Part shown: positions 46,009 to 55,153 of the stretch, in pieces
Numbering within the stretch: position 1 is the first letter of the stretch
Layout of the letters: the number at the start of each line of letters is the position of its first letter
Source of the DNA: Marivita sp.
GTDB taxonomy: Bacteria; Pseudomonadota; Alphaproteobacteria; Rhodobacterales; Rhodobacteraceae
Reading direction: 5' to 3'
DNA: 64,000 nt
Assembly (NCBI RefSeq): GCF_020055675.1
Contig: NZ_JAIPUS010000001.1
Location: 186,001 to 250,000 of the forward strand
Translations under genes and position numbers: made by a program
The notes under the pieces: model-generated
The model's database searches: none
What the model was told of the DNA's origin: nothing
Seen by the model: the letters and a program-made list of their open reading frames with translations, nothing else

Positions 46009-46800
46009 ATGCAGGGCAGTGCCAATCTCAACATCATGATCAAGGCCGCGCGCAAGGCCGGCCGGTCGCTCAACAAGGATTTCCGCGAGGTTGAAAATCT
46101 TCAGACCTCTGCCGCCAATGCGACAGAGTTCGCGAAGCGGGCGGAAAGCGGCGCGGCCAAGCTGCTGCATGACGATCTGGCAGGGGCGCGTGGCACCTAT
46201 GGCTATGTCGATGCGAACAGCGAGGCCGAGGGTGAAGACCCGACGCGCCGCTGGTTGGTCAACGCGCTGCAGGGGACCACGAATTTCCTGCATGGCCAGC
46301 CGCATTTCGCAGTGACCATCGCGCTTGAGCACAAGGGGCAAATCGCGTCTGCGGTCGTGTTTGATCCGGCTAAGGACGAGATGTTCTATGCCGAAAAGGG
46401 CTCGGGTGCCTGGCTCAATGACAACAAGCGCCTGCGCGCATCGAGCCGGACCAAGCTGGTCGAAGCCGTGCTTGGCCACGCCATGCCGTATGGTGTGAAG
46501 CGCACGTTGCCGGCGACGCTCAAGGAGCTTGCTCGGGTGATGCCCGAATGTTCTGGCCTGCGCAGTTCCGGCTCCACGGCTCTTGATCTGGCCTATGTCG
46601 CGGCGGGTCGAATCGACGGCCATTGGCAACGCGAGGCAAAGCTGGTCGATCTGGCTGCCGGACTGCTGATCGCGGCAGAGGCCGGCGCGCTTGTCGAAGG
46701 GGTGCGGGCCGGGCAGAAACCGCTGGAGGACCGGACTGTCCTGTGCGCCAACAACCAGATTTTCCCGGCCCTGGCCAAGGTTATCCGCAGCACGGGGTAA
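46009..46800 (+). CDS. Inositol monophosphatase-like protein, probably catalytically inactive
   Basis: 263 residues with the whole inositol-monophosphatase fold (MQGSANLNIMIKAARKAGRS, QGTTNFLHGQPHFAVTIALE, GSTALDLAYVAAGRIDG). The metal-binding residues are changed. The family motif WIVDPLDGT reads WLVNALQGT (Asn85, Gln88 instead of Asp), the preceding GEE region reads VDANSE, and the N-terminal AD motif reads AE. Only the C-terminal Asp214 remains (LVDLAAG). It may be a structural or regulatory paralogue of SuhB. ATG 46009 is 6 nt after GGAGG, and ATG 46006 is also possible. It stands alone after nrdJ. Confidence 0.88.
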   Translation: MQGSANLNIMIKAARKAGRSLNKDFREVENLQTSAANATEFAKRAESGAAKLLHDDLAGARGTYGYVDANSEAEGEDPTRRWLVNALQGTTNFLHGQPHFAVTIALEHKGQIASAVVFDPAKDEMFYAEKGSGAWLNDNKRLRASSRTKLVEAVLGHAMPYGVKRTLPATLKELARVMPECSGLRSSGSTALDLAYVAAGRIDGHWQREAKLVDLAAGLLIAAEAGALVEGVRAGQKPLEDRTVLCANNQIFPALAKVIRSTG

Positions 46801-46953
46801 CAGGTTTGCCCTCGCTGGCCCTGTATCGTGAACTTGCTACATGAAACCGGGATTCGCCTGAGACTTCGCCGCCTTTGCATGATGGGCCGTGATCGTGCTT
46901 GACACGTATGATATCTGCGGCTGCCATACCCATGCGGTCGCAGGGGCTTTGAT

Positions 46954-47463
46954 ATGCAAGTATTCGCGCTATCGGTCGGTCAAGGTATTCTTGCCATTTC
47001 CCCCATACCGGGGGCGGATGGCGACTATGCGGGTGATGTGCAACACCTGATCGAGTGGACGCCCGCGATCGTGGTCTCGTTGGTTAGCGAAGAAGAGCTT
47101 GCCGCTGCCGGGGCGACGGGGCTGTGGCGCGACCTCATGGGCGCCGGATCGCGGTGGGAGCATTTGCCGGTTCACGATTTCGGTGTGCCGGATGCGAGCT
47201 TTGACGCGGCTTGGCCGGATCTGTCCGCCGCCGCGCGGCGCGCGCTGATGGGGGGTGGGCGCATTCTTGTGCATTGCCGGGGCGGGTGCGGTCGATCCGG
47301 GATGATTGCGCTGCGCCTGATGATCGAAATCGGCGAGGCCGCGGATGACGCTCTGGCCCGGTTACGCGCCGTCAGGCCTTGCGCTGTCGAGACCCCGCAA
47401 CAGTTGCGCTGGGCGACCGCAGGCAGGCGCGATCCCGCCATTTTTGTCCGCCACAGTGGGTAA
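46954..47463 (+). CDS. Cysteine-based protein phosphatase (dual-specificity/tyrosine phosphatase fold)
   Basis: 169 residues with the phosphatase P-loop ILVHCRGGCGRSGMIALRL (HCxxGxxR-S/T), an upstream general-acid loop candidate HDFGVPDASF, and the C-terminal helix TPQQLRWA. Such small enzymes dephosphorylate tyrosine, Ser/Thr or small phosphorylated molecules, and the target here is unknown. The start is ATG 46954. No obvious partner gene is adjacent. It runs convergent to the SRP RNA gene. Confidence 0.88.
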   Translation: MQVFALSVGQGILAISPIPGADGDYAGDVQHLIEWTPAIVVSLVSEEELAAAGATGLWRDLMGAGSRWEHLPVHDFGVPDASFDAAWPDLSAAARRALMGGGRILVHCRGGCGRSGMIALRLMIEIGEAADDALARLRAVRPCAVETPQQLRWATAGRRDPAIFVRHSG

Positions 47464-47473
47464 GGGAATAAGT

Positions 47474-47567
47474 GAGAGGTTGGACAACGACCCAAGCGTG
47501 GCTCGTTACGGCTGCTTCCTTCCGGACCTGACCGGGTTGGCGAGGTGCTCGCCCGCGCCAACCTCTC
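47474..47567 (-). ncRNA. ffs: Signal recognition particle RNA (4.5S type)
   Basis: On the minus strand, GAGAGGTTGG at the 5' end pairs with CCAACCTCTC at the 3' end to close a long hairpin of about 94 nt. Its apical domain contains the Ffh-binding sequence GGTCAGGTCCGGAAGGAAGC, including the GGAA tetraloop. It binds Ffh to target membrane proteins. The exact ends are inferred from the terminal stem. Confidence 0.95.
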
Positions 47568-47687
47568 GATACCCGATCTAGGGAATCCCGGGCCGGATTG
47601 CAAGGCGGTCGATCATGGAATTCCCACGCGGCGCATTGTTCTTTCCTCCGCCGCATGGCATCGCGGCGCCCGACAGTGGAGGACAAG

Positions 47688-48656
47688 ATGCGCAACGCGG
47701 AATTCGTGACTTTTGGCGGCTCGGCGCTCGATCGGGCGGCGGAGATGCGCGGGGACATCCCCGCCATGGCCGCCGCGATACAGGATCCCGGCAGCCGGAC
47801 CGTCGTCTTGTGGCGCGGCAAGCCATTGCTGGCAGAGGATGCGGCGGGGCGGGGTGTGGCGCGTCTGCCGTTGACCCACCCGATCCTTCGCGACGCGGTG
47901 CATGAGCCGATTCTGTTGGGGCGCGAAGATGGGGCTGCGCGCTTTGCGCATGATATTTCCGGATGGGTTCCCGAGGATGACATCCGCGATGTCGGGGCGT
48001 TCATTGACACGAGCGAACAGCGCCATCCGGCCCTGCCACGCGATCATGGTTTTGCTGAGCTGCGAAGCGTGATGACGCTGCTGAACGCGCGCGATGCGGA
48101 ATTGGCAGCGACGGCCAAAGCGATTCTCGGCTGGCACGACACGCACGGGTTCTGTGCCCGCTGCGGCGCGCCAAGCGACATGACCCAATCCGGCTGGCAG
48201 CGGGTCTGCCGTGCCTGCGGCGGACGCCATTTCCCGCGCACCGACCCGGTTGTCATCATGTTGATCACCAAGGGAAACAAGGTGCTTCTGGGGCGGTCGC
48301 CGGGATGGCCGGAGGGCATGTATTCCTGCCTCGCCGGGTTTGTCGAGCCGGGAGAGACGATCGAAGCGGCGGTCCGGCGCGAAGTGTGGGAAGAGTCCGG
48401 CGTGCGTGTTGGCGACGTTCAGTATCTTTCCAGCCAACCCTGGCCGTTTCCCGCATCTCTGATGTTCGGCTGTCACGGAATCGCGCTGAGTGACGAGATC
48501 GAGATCGACCCGGTTGAAATCGAGGATGCTCTTTGGGTCAGTCGAGAGGACGTAATGGACTCGCTCGCTGGACGGCACGCCGGGCTGCTGCCTGCGAGAA
48601 AAGGCGCGATTGCGCATTTCTTGCTCCGCAACTGGCTTGCCGATACCCTGGACTGA
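47688..48656 (+). CDS. nudC: NADH pyrophosphatase / NAD-cap decapping hydrolase NudC
   Basis: Nudix hydrolase of 322 residues that cleaves NAD(H) to NMN(H) and AMP and removes NAD caps from RNA. The zinc ribbon CARCGAPS...CRACGGRHFPRTDP precedes the Nudix box GFVEPGETIEAAVRREVWEESG. The family-specific SQPWPFPASLM follows. ATG 47688 is preceded by GGAGG with 6-7 nt spacing. The longer upstream frame would run toward the SRP RNA and adds nothing conserved. An SRPBCC gene follows 40 nt downstream. Confidence 0.95.
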   Translation: MRNAEFVTFGGSALDRAAEMRGDIPAMAAAIQDPGSRTVVLWRGKPLLAEDAAGRGVARLPLTHPILRDAVHEPILLGREDGAARFAHDISGWVPEDDIRDVGAFIDTSEQRHPALPRDHGFAELRSVMTLLNARDAELAATAKAILGWHDTHGFCARCGAPSDMTQSGWQRVCRACGGRHFPRTDPVVIMLITKGNKVLLGRSPGWPEGMYSCLAGFVEPGETIEAAVRREVWEESGVRVGDVQYLSSQPWPFPASLMFGCHGIALSDEIEIDPVEIEDALWVSREDVMDSLAGRHAGLLPARKGAIAHFLLRNWLADTLD

Positions 48657-48696
48657 AGTAAGTGTCAGTAAAATCGGATCACAAAAGGACATCAGG

Positions 48697-49164
48697 ATGC
48701 AGGTTACAGCAACTGAAGATGTTGCAGCACCGATCGATCACGTGTTCTCGGAATTGACGGATTTTGAAACCTTCGAGCGGCGGGCGCTGCGTCGAGGTAT
48801 CGATGTGCGTCGGACTTTTCGGGCAGGCTTTCCGGAGATCGGCGATGGCTGGGAAGCAAAGTTCCGGTTTCGCGGCAAGGAACGCACGGCCAGGATCGCA
48901 CTAGAGCAACTGGACCCGCCACAGGCCATGCAGTTCAGCGGTGCATGCGGTGGGTTGGAGACGGTGACACAGATCGAACTGTTGCCGCTGTCCCTGAACC
49001 GGACACGCGTGACCCTGTTGTTCAAGATGCATCCCAACACCTTGTCGGCCCGGCTTCTGGTGCAGACGTTCAAGCTGGCCCGGTCGAATATCAACAAGAA
49101 ACTCAAGGCGCGCATGTCGGACTATGCGCGCGCCATCGAAAGCAAGGTCCCGAAATCCGCATGA
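48697..49164 (+). CDS. SRPBCC family protein
   Basis: START/polyketide-cyclase-like lipid- or ligand-binding fold, 155 residues. The pattern is MQVTATEDVAAPIDHVFSEL, DFETFERRALRRGIDVRRT, WEAKFRFRGKERTARIALEQ and a C-terminal helix (LARSNINKKLKARMSDYARA). Proteins of this shape in Rhodobacterales are annotated only as SRPBCC, and the ligand is unknown. The start ATG 48697 has AAAGGA upstream. Its stop overlaps the following DUF4198 gene start (ATGA). Confidence 0.85.
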   Translation: MQVTATEDVAAPIDHVFSELTDFETFERRALRRGIDVRRTFRAGFPEIGDGWEAKFRFRGKERTARIALEQLDPPQAMQFSGACGGLETVTQIELLPLSLNRTRVTLLFKMHPNTLSARLLVQTFKLARSNINKKLKARMSDYARAIESKVPKSA

Positions 49165-49967
49165 CATTTCTTAGCAGGTTCGCCGTCTTCGCCGTTGCCG
49201 CATTGCCGACAACCGCGACCGCCCATGAGTTCTGGATCGAGCCCGGAGCGTATCAGGTAGAGACGGGCGCGACGATGGTGGCGCATCTGCGGGTAGGCGA
49301 AAACTTCGGCGGTATAGAGCAATCTTATCTGCCACGCAATTTCGAACGGTTTGACCGGCGCTGCGGGGACATGCAGTCCGAGGTGCCCGGGCGCGCCGGG
49401 GATCGCCCTGCCATGTCGATGGAGGCGCCCGGGGATGGCTTGTGCGTGATCATTCACCAGACCCGTGACTATTCCCTGACGTACCGCGAGTGGCAGAAAT
49501 TCGTGAATTTCGTCGAGCACAAGGATTTCGAAGCTGTGCTGGACGAACATCTGTCCCGCGGCTTGCCAAGGGACGGATTCCGCGAGAGGTACAGCCGCTT
49601 TGCCAAGAGCCTGATCGCGGTTGGCGATGGGGCCGGTGCGGATATCGAAGCCGGGATGCGGACCGAGATCGTCGCCGAGGCCAACCCCTATACCGATCCG
49701 CTTGATGATGGCTTTCCTGTACGGGTGCTTTTCAACGGCGAGCCGCGCGCCGATGCGCAGGTCGAACTTTTTGCCAAGTCAGCGGACGGTGCGGTCGAGA
49801 TCACCTTGCATCGCACCGACATGGATGGACGGGTGAATTTGCCGGTGCGCCCCGGCATGTCTTATCTGGCGGATGCCGTGCTGCTGCTGCCCTTGTCGCC
49901 CCAGACCGACACGGCGCCGGTCTGGGAAAGTCTCTGGGCATCTCTTACCTTTGCGGTGCCAGAGTAA
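49161..49967 (+). CDS. DUF4198 family periplasmic protein
   Basis: 268 residues with a signal peptide ending ...TTATAHEF, so the mature protein would begin with the sequence HEFWIEPGAYQVETGA. A histidine at the mature N-terminus is seen in DUF4198 proteins linked to metal (nickel or cobalt) uptake, so metal binding is possible. A C-terminal Ig-like part (PVRVLFNGEPRADAQVELFA, TLHRTDMDGRVNLPV) is typical. No metal transporter lies next to it here. It is translationally coupled to the SRPBCC gene. Confidence 0.85.
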   Translation: MTFLSRFAVFAVAALPTTATAHEFWIEPGAYQVETGATMVAHLRVGENFGGIEQSYLPRNFERFDRRCGDMQSEVPGRAGDRPAMSMEAPGDGLCVIIHQTRDYSLTYREWQKFVNFVEHKDFEAVLDEHLSRGLPRDGFRERYSRFAKSLIAVGDGAGADIEAGMRTEIVAEANPYTDPLDDGFPVRVLFNGEPRADAQVELFAKSADGAVEITLHRTDMDGRVNLPVRPGMSYLADAVLLLPLSPQTDTAPVWESLWASLTFAVPE

Positions 49968-49978
49968 GGGTCCGAACC

Positions 49979-50929
49979 CTAGTTCGTGTGCCAGTCGAAA
50001 AAGCCCGGGCCGGCCCGTTCCAGCAGCGTGCGCGCCAGAGAGGTTCCCAGGGCAGCACCGTCGGCGATGGGACCGCTGATCTCATCGGCGTGGGCGATGG
50101 AGCCATCCGGGCGCAGGACTTCGCCACGCAGGTGGAGCGTATCGCCGTGGAGTTCCGCGAGGCCGGCAATCGGGGTCTCGCAAGAGCCATCGAGTTTTGC
50201 AAGGTAGGCGCGCTCGGCCGCCAGGCGCTGGCCGGTTACGGTGTCGTGGATCGCTGACAGCATCTCGGCTGTGCGGTCGTCGTTGATCCGCCGTTCGATT
50301 CCGATTGCCCCCTGGGCAACGGCGGGAAGCATATCATCCGGTGTGATCGCGGTTTTCGGCACGTCCTCCATGCCGAGGCGGTTCAGCCCGGCCATTGCGA
50401 GGAAAGTGCAGGACGCAACGCCGTCATCCAGCTTCTTGAGCCGCGTTTGCAGATTGCCGCGGAATTCGACCACGTTCAGGTCGGGCCGCCGGTTGAGCAA
50501 TTGCGCCCGGCGCCGCAGCGACGAGGTGCCGACAATCGCCGCTTCGGGCAGTTGGGCGATGCTGCCGTATTCGGGAGAGATGAATGCGTCCCGCACATCT
50601 TCGCGCGGCAGGTAAGTATCGAGAACCAGACCGTCGGGTTGCAGCACCGGCATGTCCTTCATCGAGTGCACGGCGATGTCGATTTCGCCCGATAGCATCG
50701 CGTCTTCGATCTCGCGCGTGAAGAGCCCTTTGCCACCGATCTCTTTCAACGGGCGATCGATGATCCGGTCGCCGGTTGTCTTGATCGCGACGACGGAAAA
50801 AGCCTCGAACGGCAGATCGAACGCCTTGGCCAGGCGGTCGCGGGTTTCGTTGGCCTGTGCCAGCGCCAGCGGGGAGCCGCGTGTGCCGATCTTCAGGGGC
50901 GTTTCGGGGGTGGGCAAATCAATCGTCAT
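49979..50929 (-). CDS. hemC: Hydroxymethylbilane synthase (porphobilinogen deaminase)
   Basis: Heme pathway enzyme that polymerises four porphobilinogens, 316 residues. The start region has LKIGTRGSPLALAQANETRD, followed by EIGGKGLFTREIEDAMLSG, IDIAVHSMKDMPV (catalytic Asp region) and VGTSSLRRRAQLL. The dipyrromethane cofactor Cys is in LDGSCETPIAGLA. ATG 50929 is chosen, and ATG 50947 is possible. It is divergent from hemE, so both porphyrin genes share one promoter region. Confidence 0.97.
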   Translation of the reverse strand: MTIDLPTPETPLKIGTRGSPLALAQANETRDRLAKAFDLPFEAFSVVAIKTTGDRIIDRPLKEIGGKGLFTREIEDAMLSGEIDIAVHSMKDMPVLQPDGLVLDTYLPREDVRDAFISPEYGSIAQLPEAAIVGTSSLRRRAQLLNRRPDLNVVEFRGNLQTRLKKLDDGVASCTFLAMAGLNRLGMEDVPKTAITPDDMLPAVAQGAIGIERRINDDRTAEMLSAIHDTVTGQRLAAERAYLAKLDGSCETPIAGLAELHGDTLHLRGEVLRPDGSIAHADEISGPIADGAALGTSLARTLLERAGPGFFDWHTN

Positions 50930-51030
50930 GCGTCTTTCTTTAGGCATGTAAACTTGTCCTGACAACCATGCGCGTCTTGACATATTGCCGCCAAGAGACG
51001 ATCCGAAGGCAAAAGACGAGGACAGACCCA

Positions 51031-52065
51031 ATGAGCCAGACCAAAACCATCCTGCGCGCGCTTGCGGGCGAAACCCTTCCCACCCCGCCGATCTGGATGA
51101 TGCGTCAAGCCGGGCGCTACCTGCCGGAATACAAGGCAACCCGTGCCCAGGCCGGGGATTTCCTGTCTTTGTGCTACACTCCGGACCTGGCGGCCGAGGT
51201 TACGTTGCAACCGATCCGTCGGTATGGATTCGACGGCGCGATCCTGTTTGCCGACATCCTGCTGCTGCCGCAGGCGCTGGGTGCGGACCTTTGGTTCGTG
51301 ACCGGCGAGGGTCCGCGCCTGTCCACGATCACCACGCAGGCCGAGTTCGACAAGCTGGGTCGCGGCGAGATGATCCATGACACGCTCAACCCGATCTACG
51401 AGACAATACGCATCCTGCGGCGCGAATTGCCCGAAGAAACGACGCTGATCGGGTTTGCCGGGGCGCCGTGGACCGTGGCCACCTACATGATCGCCGGACG
51501 CGGCACGCCGGATCAGGGTCCGGCCCATGCGTTGAAATATGAAAACCGTGCACTGTTCGAGGCCCTCATCGAACGTTTGACCGAAGGGACGATCGATTAC
51601 CTTTCGGCTCAGATTGATGCCGGCGCCGAAGTGGTCAAGATCTTCGACAGTTGGGCCGGATCGCTCCAGGGCGAGGATTTTCACCGCTATGCGCTCTATC
51701 CCGCCAAGGTCATCACCGAGGAATTGAAGCGCCGCCACCCGGGAATTCCGGTGATCGCGTTCCCGCGGCAGGCCGGCGACAATTATATCGGGTTCCACGC
51801 TTCGACAGGTGCCGATTGCGTTGCTGTGGATGACAGCGTTAGCCCGGAATGGGTGGGCGAGCACGTGCAGCCCAACGGTTGTGTGCAGGGCAACCTCAAA
51901 TCCTCACACATGGTGACAGGTGGGCAGGACTTGGTTGACGAGACGCGGCGGATTGTCGAGGCCCTCAAGAACGGGCCGCACATCTTCAACCTTGGCCACG
52001 GGATCACGCCGGATGCGGACCCCGAGAACGTGCAGTTGATGATCGACACGGTGCGCGGCCAGTAG
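51031..52065 (+). CDS. hemE: Uroporphyrinogen decarboxylase
   Basis: Converts uroporphyrinogen III to coproporphyrinogen III, 344 residues. The signatures [40 protein letters not shown] and [18 protein letters not shown] are intact, with the active-site Asp in the ILFADI segment. The C-terminal [16 protein letters not shown] is diagnostic. ATG 51031 is preceded by GAGGA. It is divergent from hemC with a 101-nt gap, and a hairpin follows the stop. Confidence 0.98.
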   Translation: MSQTKTILRALAGETLPTPPIWMMRQAGRYLPEYKATRAQAGDFLSLCYTPDLAAEVTLQPIRRYGFDGAILFADILLLPQALGADLWFVTGEGPRLSTITTQAEFDKLGRGEMIHDTLNPIYETIRILRRELPEETTLIGFAGAPWTVATYMIAGRGTPDQGPAHALKYENRALFEALIERLTEGTIDYLSAQIDAGAEVVKIFDSWAGSLQGEDFHRYALYPAKVITEELKRRHPGIPVIAFPRQAGDNYIGFHASTGADCVAVDDSVSPEWVGEHVQPNGCVQGNLKSSHMVTGGQDLVDETRRIVEALKNGPHIFNLGHGITPDADPENVQLMIDTVRGQ

Positions 52066-52098
52066 CCTCGCGGGGCCGGCGGGTTCGTCCTTGCAGAC

Positions 52099-52131
52099 AA
52101 AACATCCCCGGATGGCCTGTGATCCGGGGAT
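52099..52131 (-). terminator. Hairpin terminator between hemE and EamA gene
   Basis: Perfect 10-bp inverted repeat ATCCCCGGAT / ATCCGGGGAT with an 8-nt loop. On the minus strand it is followed by GTTTTG, suiting the EamA transcript. It may also stop hemE transcription. Confidence 0.7.
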
Positions 52132-52239
52132 TGCCCGACTTCACCCCCAGTTGTGCCGTCGGCAAATCCAATGTCCGGCGGCCTGCGCGCATCTTTGAAG
52201 ATACCCTGGGTCAGTGCTGTGGCTGTCGATTGCCAGTGC

Positions 52240-53220
52240 CTAGCGCTTGGTGGGCAAATGCCGTTTTCCGGGGGCCGATTTGTTTCTCTGACGTTCCCTG
52301 AGGAACACGAACAAGCCGGCTCCGAGGATCAACGCGCAGCCGGTCCAGGTCGCCGATGTTGGCCATTCCGCAAAGATCAGCCAGCCCCAGAAAATCGCCA
52401 GCGGCAGGCCGATGTATTCGAACGGCGCGATGCTGGCCGACGGCGCCATGCGGTAGGCGGCTGTGATGGAATAGGCGACGATCCCGTTGCAGATACCCGT
52501 CCCGATAAAGAGCGGCCAATCGGAGGTCGTGGGCCAAGCCCAGGCGCGCAGCAGGAAATGCAGGCTGGGCATGACCGGACCCGGATCGGCCTGACCGTTG
52601 CCCACGAACAGGTAGAACAGGCTGGCCACCAGCAGGAACATCAGCTGGTTGTAGATGGTGAGTGCCGCGGCCGAGCTTTTGACGCCAAGTGCGCGGGTCA
52701 TCACCACCATGGAGGCATAAAGTGCCGCCGCGACCACGGGCAGGGCAAATATCCAGGATGAACCGTAATCTGATCCCTCGGACCAGGGTTCCTGCATGAC
52801 GATCACGCCAATAAAGCCAACGATGATCGCGCCAAAGCGCAGCGGGCCGACCTTTTCGCCCAGAAAGGCAAATGAAAACAGCGTGATGAACAGCGGTCCG
52901 ACAAAAAAGAGTGCCGTTGTCAGGCCCAGCGGCAACACCGCAAGAGAGGCAAAGAAGGTCATGTTCGCGCCCACGAGCGTCAACCCGCGCAGCGCATGTA
53001 TGAATGGCCGGTCCGTACGCAACAGCGAAAAGCCGCCCTCGCGGTGCAGCATCACGAAAGACAAGGTGATCCCGATCACCGTGCGGGTGAACACGATCTG
53101 GTGCAGCGGATAGCCGCCAGATAACGTCTTGATCAGAAGGTCATTGATCGAGATCGCGAAAACGCCAAGGCAAACCAGCGCGATTCCGCGCGCTGTCTCT
53201 GTGTCATCACTGGACCCCAT
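52240..53220 (-). CDS. EamA/RhaT family DMT transporter
   Basis: Inner-membrane protein of 326 residues built from two EamA halves with about ten hydrophobic segments. Landmarks are IVFTRTVIGITLSFVML, GLTLVGANMTFFASLAVLPL, FVGPLFITLFSFAFLGEKVG and, in the second half, APFEYIGLPLAIFWGWLIFA. Such carriers move metabolites such as amino acids or nucleosides, and the substrate cannot be told. The last 20 residues are basic and cytoplasmic (RERQRNKSAPGKRHLPTKR). ATG 53220 is used. Confidence 0.92.
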   Translation of the reverse strand: MGSSDDTETARGIALVCLGVFAISINDLLIKTLSGGYPLHQIVFTRTVIGITLSFVMLHREGGFSLLRTDRPFIHALRGLTLVGANMTFFASLAVLPLGLTTALFFVGPLFITLFSFAFLGEKVGPLRFGAIIVGFIGVIVMQEPWSEGSDYGSSWIFALPVVAAALYASMVVMTRALGVKSSAAALTIYNQLMFLLVASLFYLFVGNGQADPGPVMPSLHFLLRAWAWPTTSDWPLFIGTGICNGIVAYSITAAYRMAPSASIAPFEYIGLPLAIFWGWLIFAEWPTSATWTGCALILGAGLFVFLRERQRNKSAPGKRHLPTKR

Positions 53221-53349
53221 GGGTCTGCTTTATACCTGCAGGCCCGGCGCGTCAGCTACAAAAGCGACATGCACAGCGCTTGCGGTCTGACGCGCTGCTT
53301 TCTTGATTGCGCCTGTGCGCGGCTGGGCTAGGTAGGAGACTGTTTGACA

Positions 53350-54300
53350 ATGAAGGAAATCACCATGCCACCGATGGTCGAGATCACGGATGTGCGCAAA
53401 TCTTACGGCGACGGGTTCGAGGCATTGAAAGGCGTCTCGCTCGACATTCTGGATGGCGAAATCCTTGCGCTGCTGGGGCCGAACGGGGCTGGCAAGACGA
53501 CACTGATCTCGGCGATCTGCGGGCTGACCCAACCGACCTCGGGAACCGTGTCCGTTGGTGGGCACGATGTTGTCACTGAATACCGCGGCGCGCGTGCGCT
53601 GGTCGGTTTGGTGCCGCAGGAGATCAACCTCGAGCCGTTCGAGCGCGTGATGAACACGGTGCGGTTTTCGCGTGGGCTGTTCGGCAAGCCCAGGAATGAC
53701 GCGATGTTGGAGAAGATCCTGCGTCAACTGTCGCTCTGGGACAAGCGGGACAGCCGGATCATGGAGCTATCGGGTGGAATGAAACGGCGCGTTCTCATTG
53801 CCAAGGCATTGGCTCACGAGCCGCAGGTCCTGTTTCTGGATGAGCCGACCGCCGGCGTCGATGTCGAGCTGCGCCGCGACATGTGGGAGATCGTGGCCCA
53901 GCTCCAGAATGACGGTGTGACGATCATCCTGACGACCCACTATATCGAAGAAGCCGAGGCGATTGCCGATCGCATCGCGGTGATCAACAAAGGCGACATC
54001 CTTTTGGTTGAAGAAAAATCGGCATTGATGACACGGCTTGGCCAGAAAGAACTCCGGATCGAGTTGCAGGAGCCGATCGACAGGGTGCCGGACATTTTGG
54101 CGGCATGGAACATGCGGCTGGAACAGGACGGTCTGGTGCTGGTCTACAGCTATGATACCACGCAGGACCGCACCGGGATCGCAACCCTGATCCGCGAGAT
54201 CAGCGATGCGGGGCTGATATTACGCGACTTGCAGACCCGGCAAAATTCGCTCGAGGACATTTTCGTCGGGCTGGTCGCCGAACAGGAGGACGCGGCATGA
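53350..54300 (+). CDS. ABC transporter ATP-binding protein (ABC-2 exporter)
   Basis: ATPase of about 316 residues. It has Walker [12 protein letters not shown]-loop [11 protein letters not shown], signature [15 protein letters not shown], Walker [13 protein letters not shown] and the H-loop [12 protein letters not shown]. The C-terminal ~90 residues are the extension found in YadG-type exporters. The permease overlaps its stop by 4 nt. The start is uncertain. ATG 53350, ATG 53365 (AGGA seven nt upstream) and TTG 53344 (AGGAG five nt upstream) are all in frame, and all precede the domain. Confidence 0.93.
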   Translation: MKEITMPPMVEITDVRKSYGDGFEALKGVSLDILDGEILALLGPNGAGKTTLISAICGLTQPTSGTVSVGGHDVVTEYRGARALVGLVPQEINLEPFERVMNTVRFSRGLFGKPRNDAMLEKILRQLSLWDKRDSRIMELSGGMKRRVLIAKALAHEPQVLFLDEPTAGVDVELRRDMWEIVAQLQNDGVTIILTTHYIEEAEAIADRIAVINKGDILLVEEKSALMTRLGQKELRIELQEPIDRVPDILAAWNMRLEQDGLVLVYSYDTTQDRTGIATLIREISDAGLILRDLQTRQNSLEDIFVGLVAEQEDAA

Positions 54301-55058
54301 ACCTGCAGGCTGTGCGTGCGATCTACGTGTTCGAGATGTCGCGGTTTTTCCGCACCTTGCTGCAAAGCTTCGTGTCGCCGGTGATCTCGACCTCGCTCTA
54401 TTTCGTGGTGTTCGGCGCCGCCATCGGCAGCCGGATCGAACAGGTCGAAGGCGTGTCGTATGGCGCGTTCATCGTGCCGGGGCTGATCATGCTGTCGGTG
54501 ATGACGCAGGCGATTTCGAACGCCAGTTTCGGCATCTATTTCCCGAAATTCATCGGCACGATCTACGAGCTTTTGTCGGCCCCGATCAACTTTCTTGAAA
54601 TCGTGATGGGCTATGTCGGGGCCGCCGCGACGAAGGCGCTGTTCATCGGGGTGGTGATCCTGGGCACCTCGGCGATGTTCGTGGACCTGACGATCCAGCA
54701 TCCCTTTGCGATGCTGGCCTTCATGGTGCTGACCTGCCTGAGCTTTGCCCTCTTCGGGTTCATAATCGGCATCTGGGCGCAGAATTTCGAACAGCTTCAG
54801 TTGATTCCACTCCTGATCATCACGCCGCTCGTGTTTCTTGGCGGGTCCTTCTACTCGATCTCGATGCTGCCGCCTGTTTGGCAGACGATCTCGTTTTTCA
54901 ACCCGGTGGTTTACCTCGTTTCCGGGTTCCGGTGGTCGTTTTTCGGGCTTGCGGACGTGCCGATCGGGCTGTCTTTGCTGGCGATTGCGGGCTTCACGGC
55001 GATGTGCCTGGGGATCATCTGGTTGATCTTCAAAACCGGCTGGCGCATCCGACAGTAA
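54297..55058 (+). CDS. ABC-2 type permease
   Basis: Membrane subunit of 253 residues with six hydrophobic segments, YadH-like. Landmarks are [20 protein letters not shown] at the N-terminus, [20 protein letters not shown] and the ABC-2 signature [20 protein letters not shown] followed by [17 protein letters not shown]. With the preceding ATPase it forms a two-gene exporter. Relatives move lipids, polysaccharides or drugs, and nothing nearby identifies the cargo. ATG 54297 overlaps the ATPase stop (ATGA). Confidence 0.93.
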   Translation: MNLQAVRAIYVFEMSRFFRTLLQSFVSPVISTSLYFVVFGAAIGSRIEQVEGVSYGAFIVPGLIMLSVMTQAISNASFGIYFPKFIGTIYELLSAPINFLEIVMGYVGAAATKALFIGVVILGTSAMFVDLTIQHPFAMLAFMVLTCLSFALFGFIIGIWAQNFEQLQLIPLLIITPLVFLGGSFYSISMLPPVWQTISFFNPVVYLVSGFRWSFFGLADVPIGLSLLAIAGFTAMCLGIIWLIFKTGWRIRQ

Positions 55059-55153
55059 GGCGTCCCATGGCTGGGACGCTGTGCCGGACCAATGGAATCA
55101 ACGTGTTACAGAGGGGACTTCACCATCTGTTAACCTTGCTCGGCGGCGAAAAG

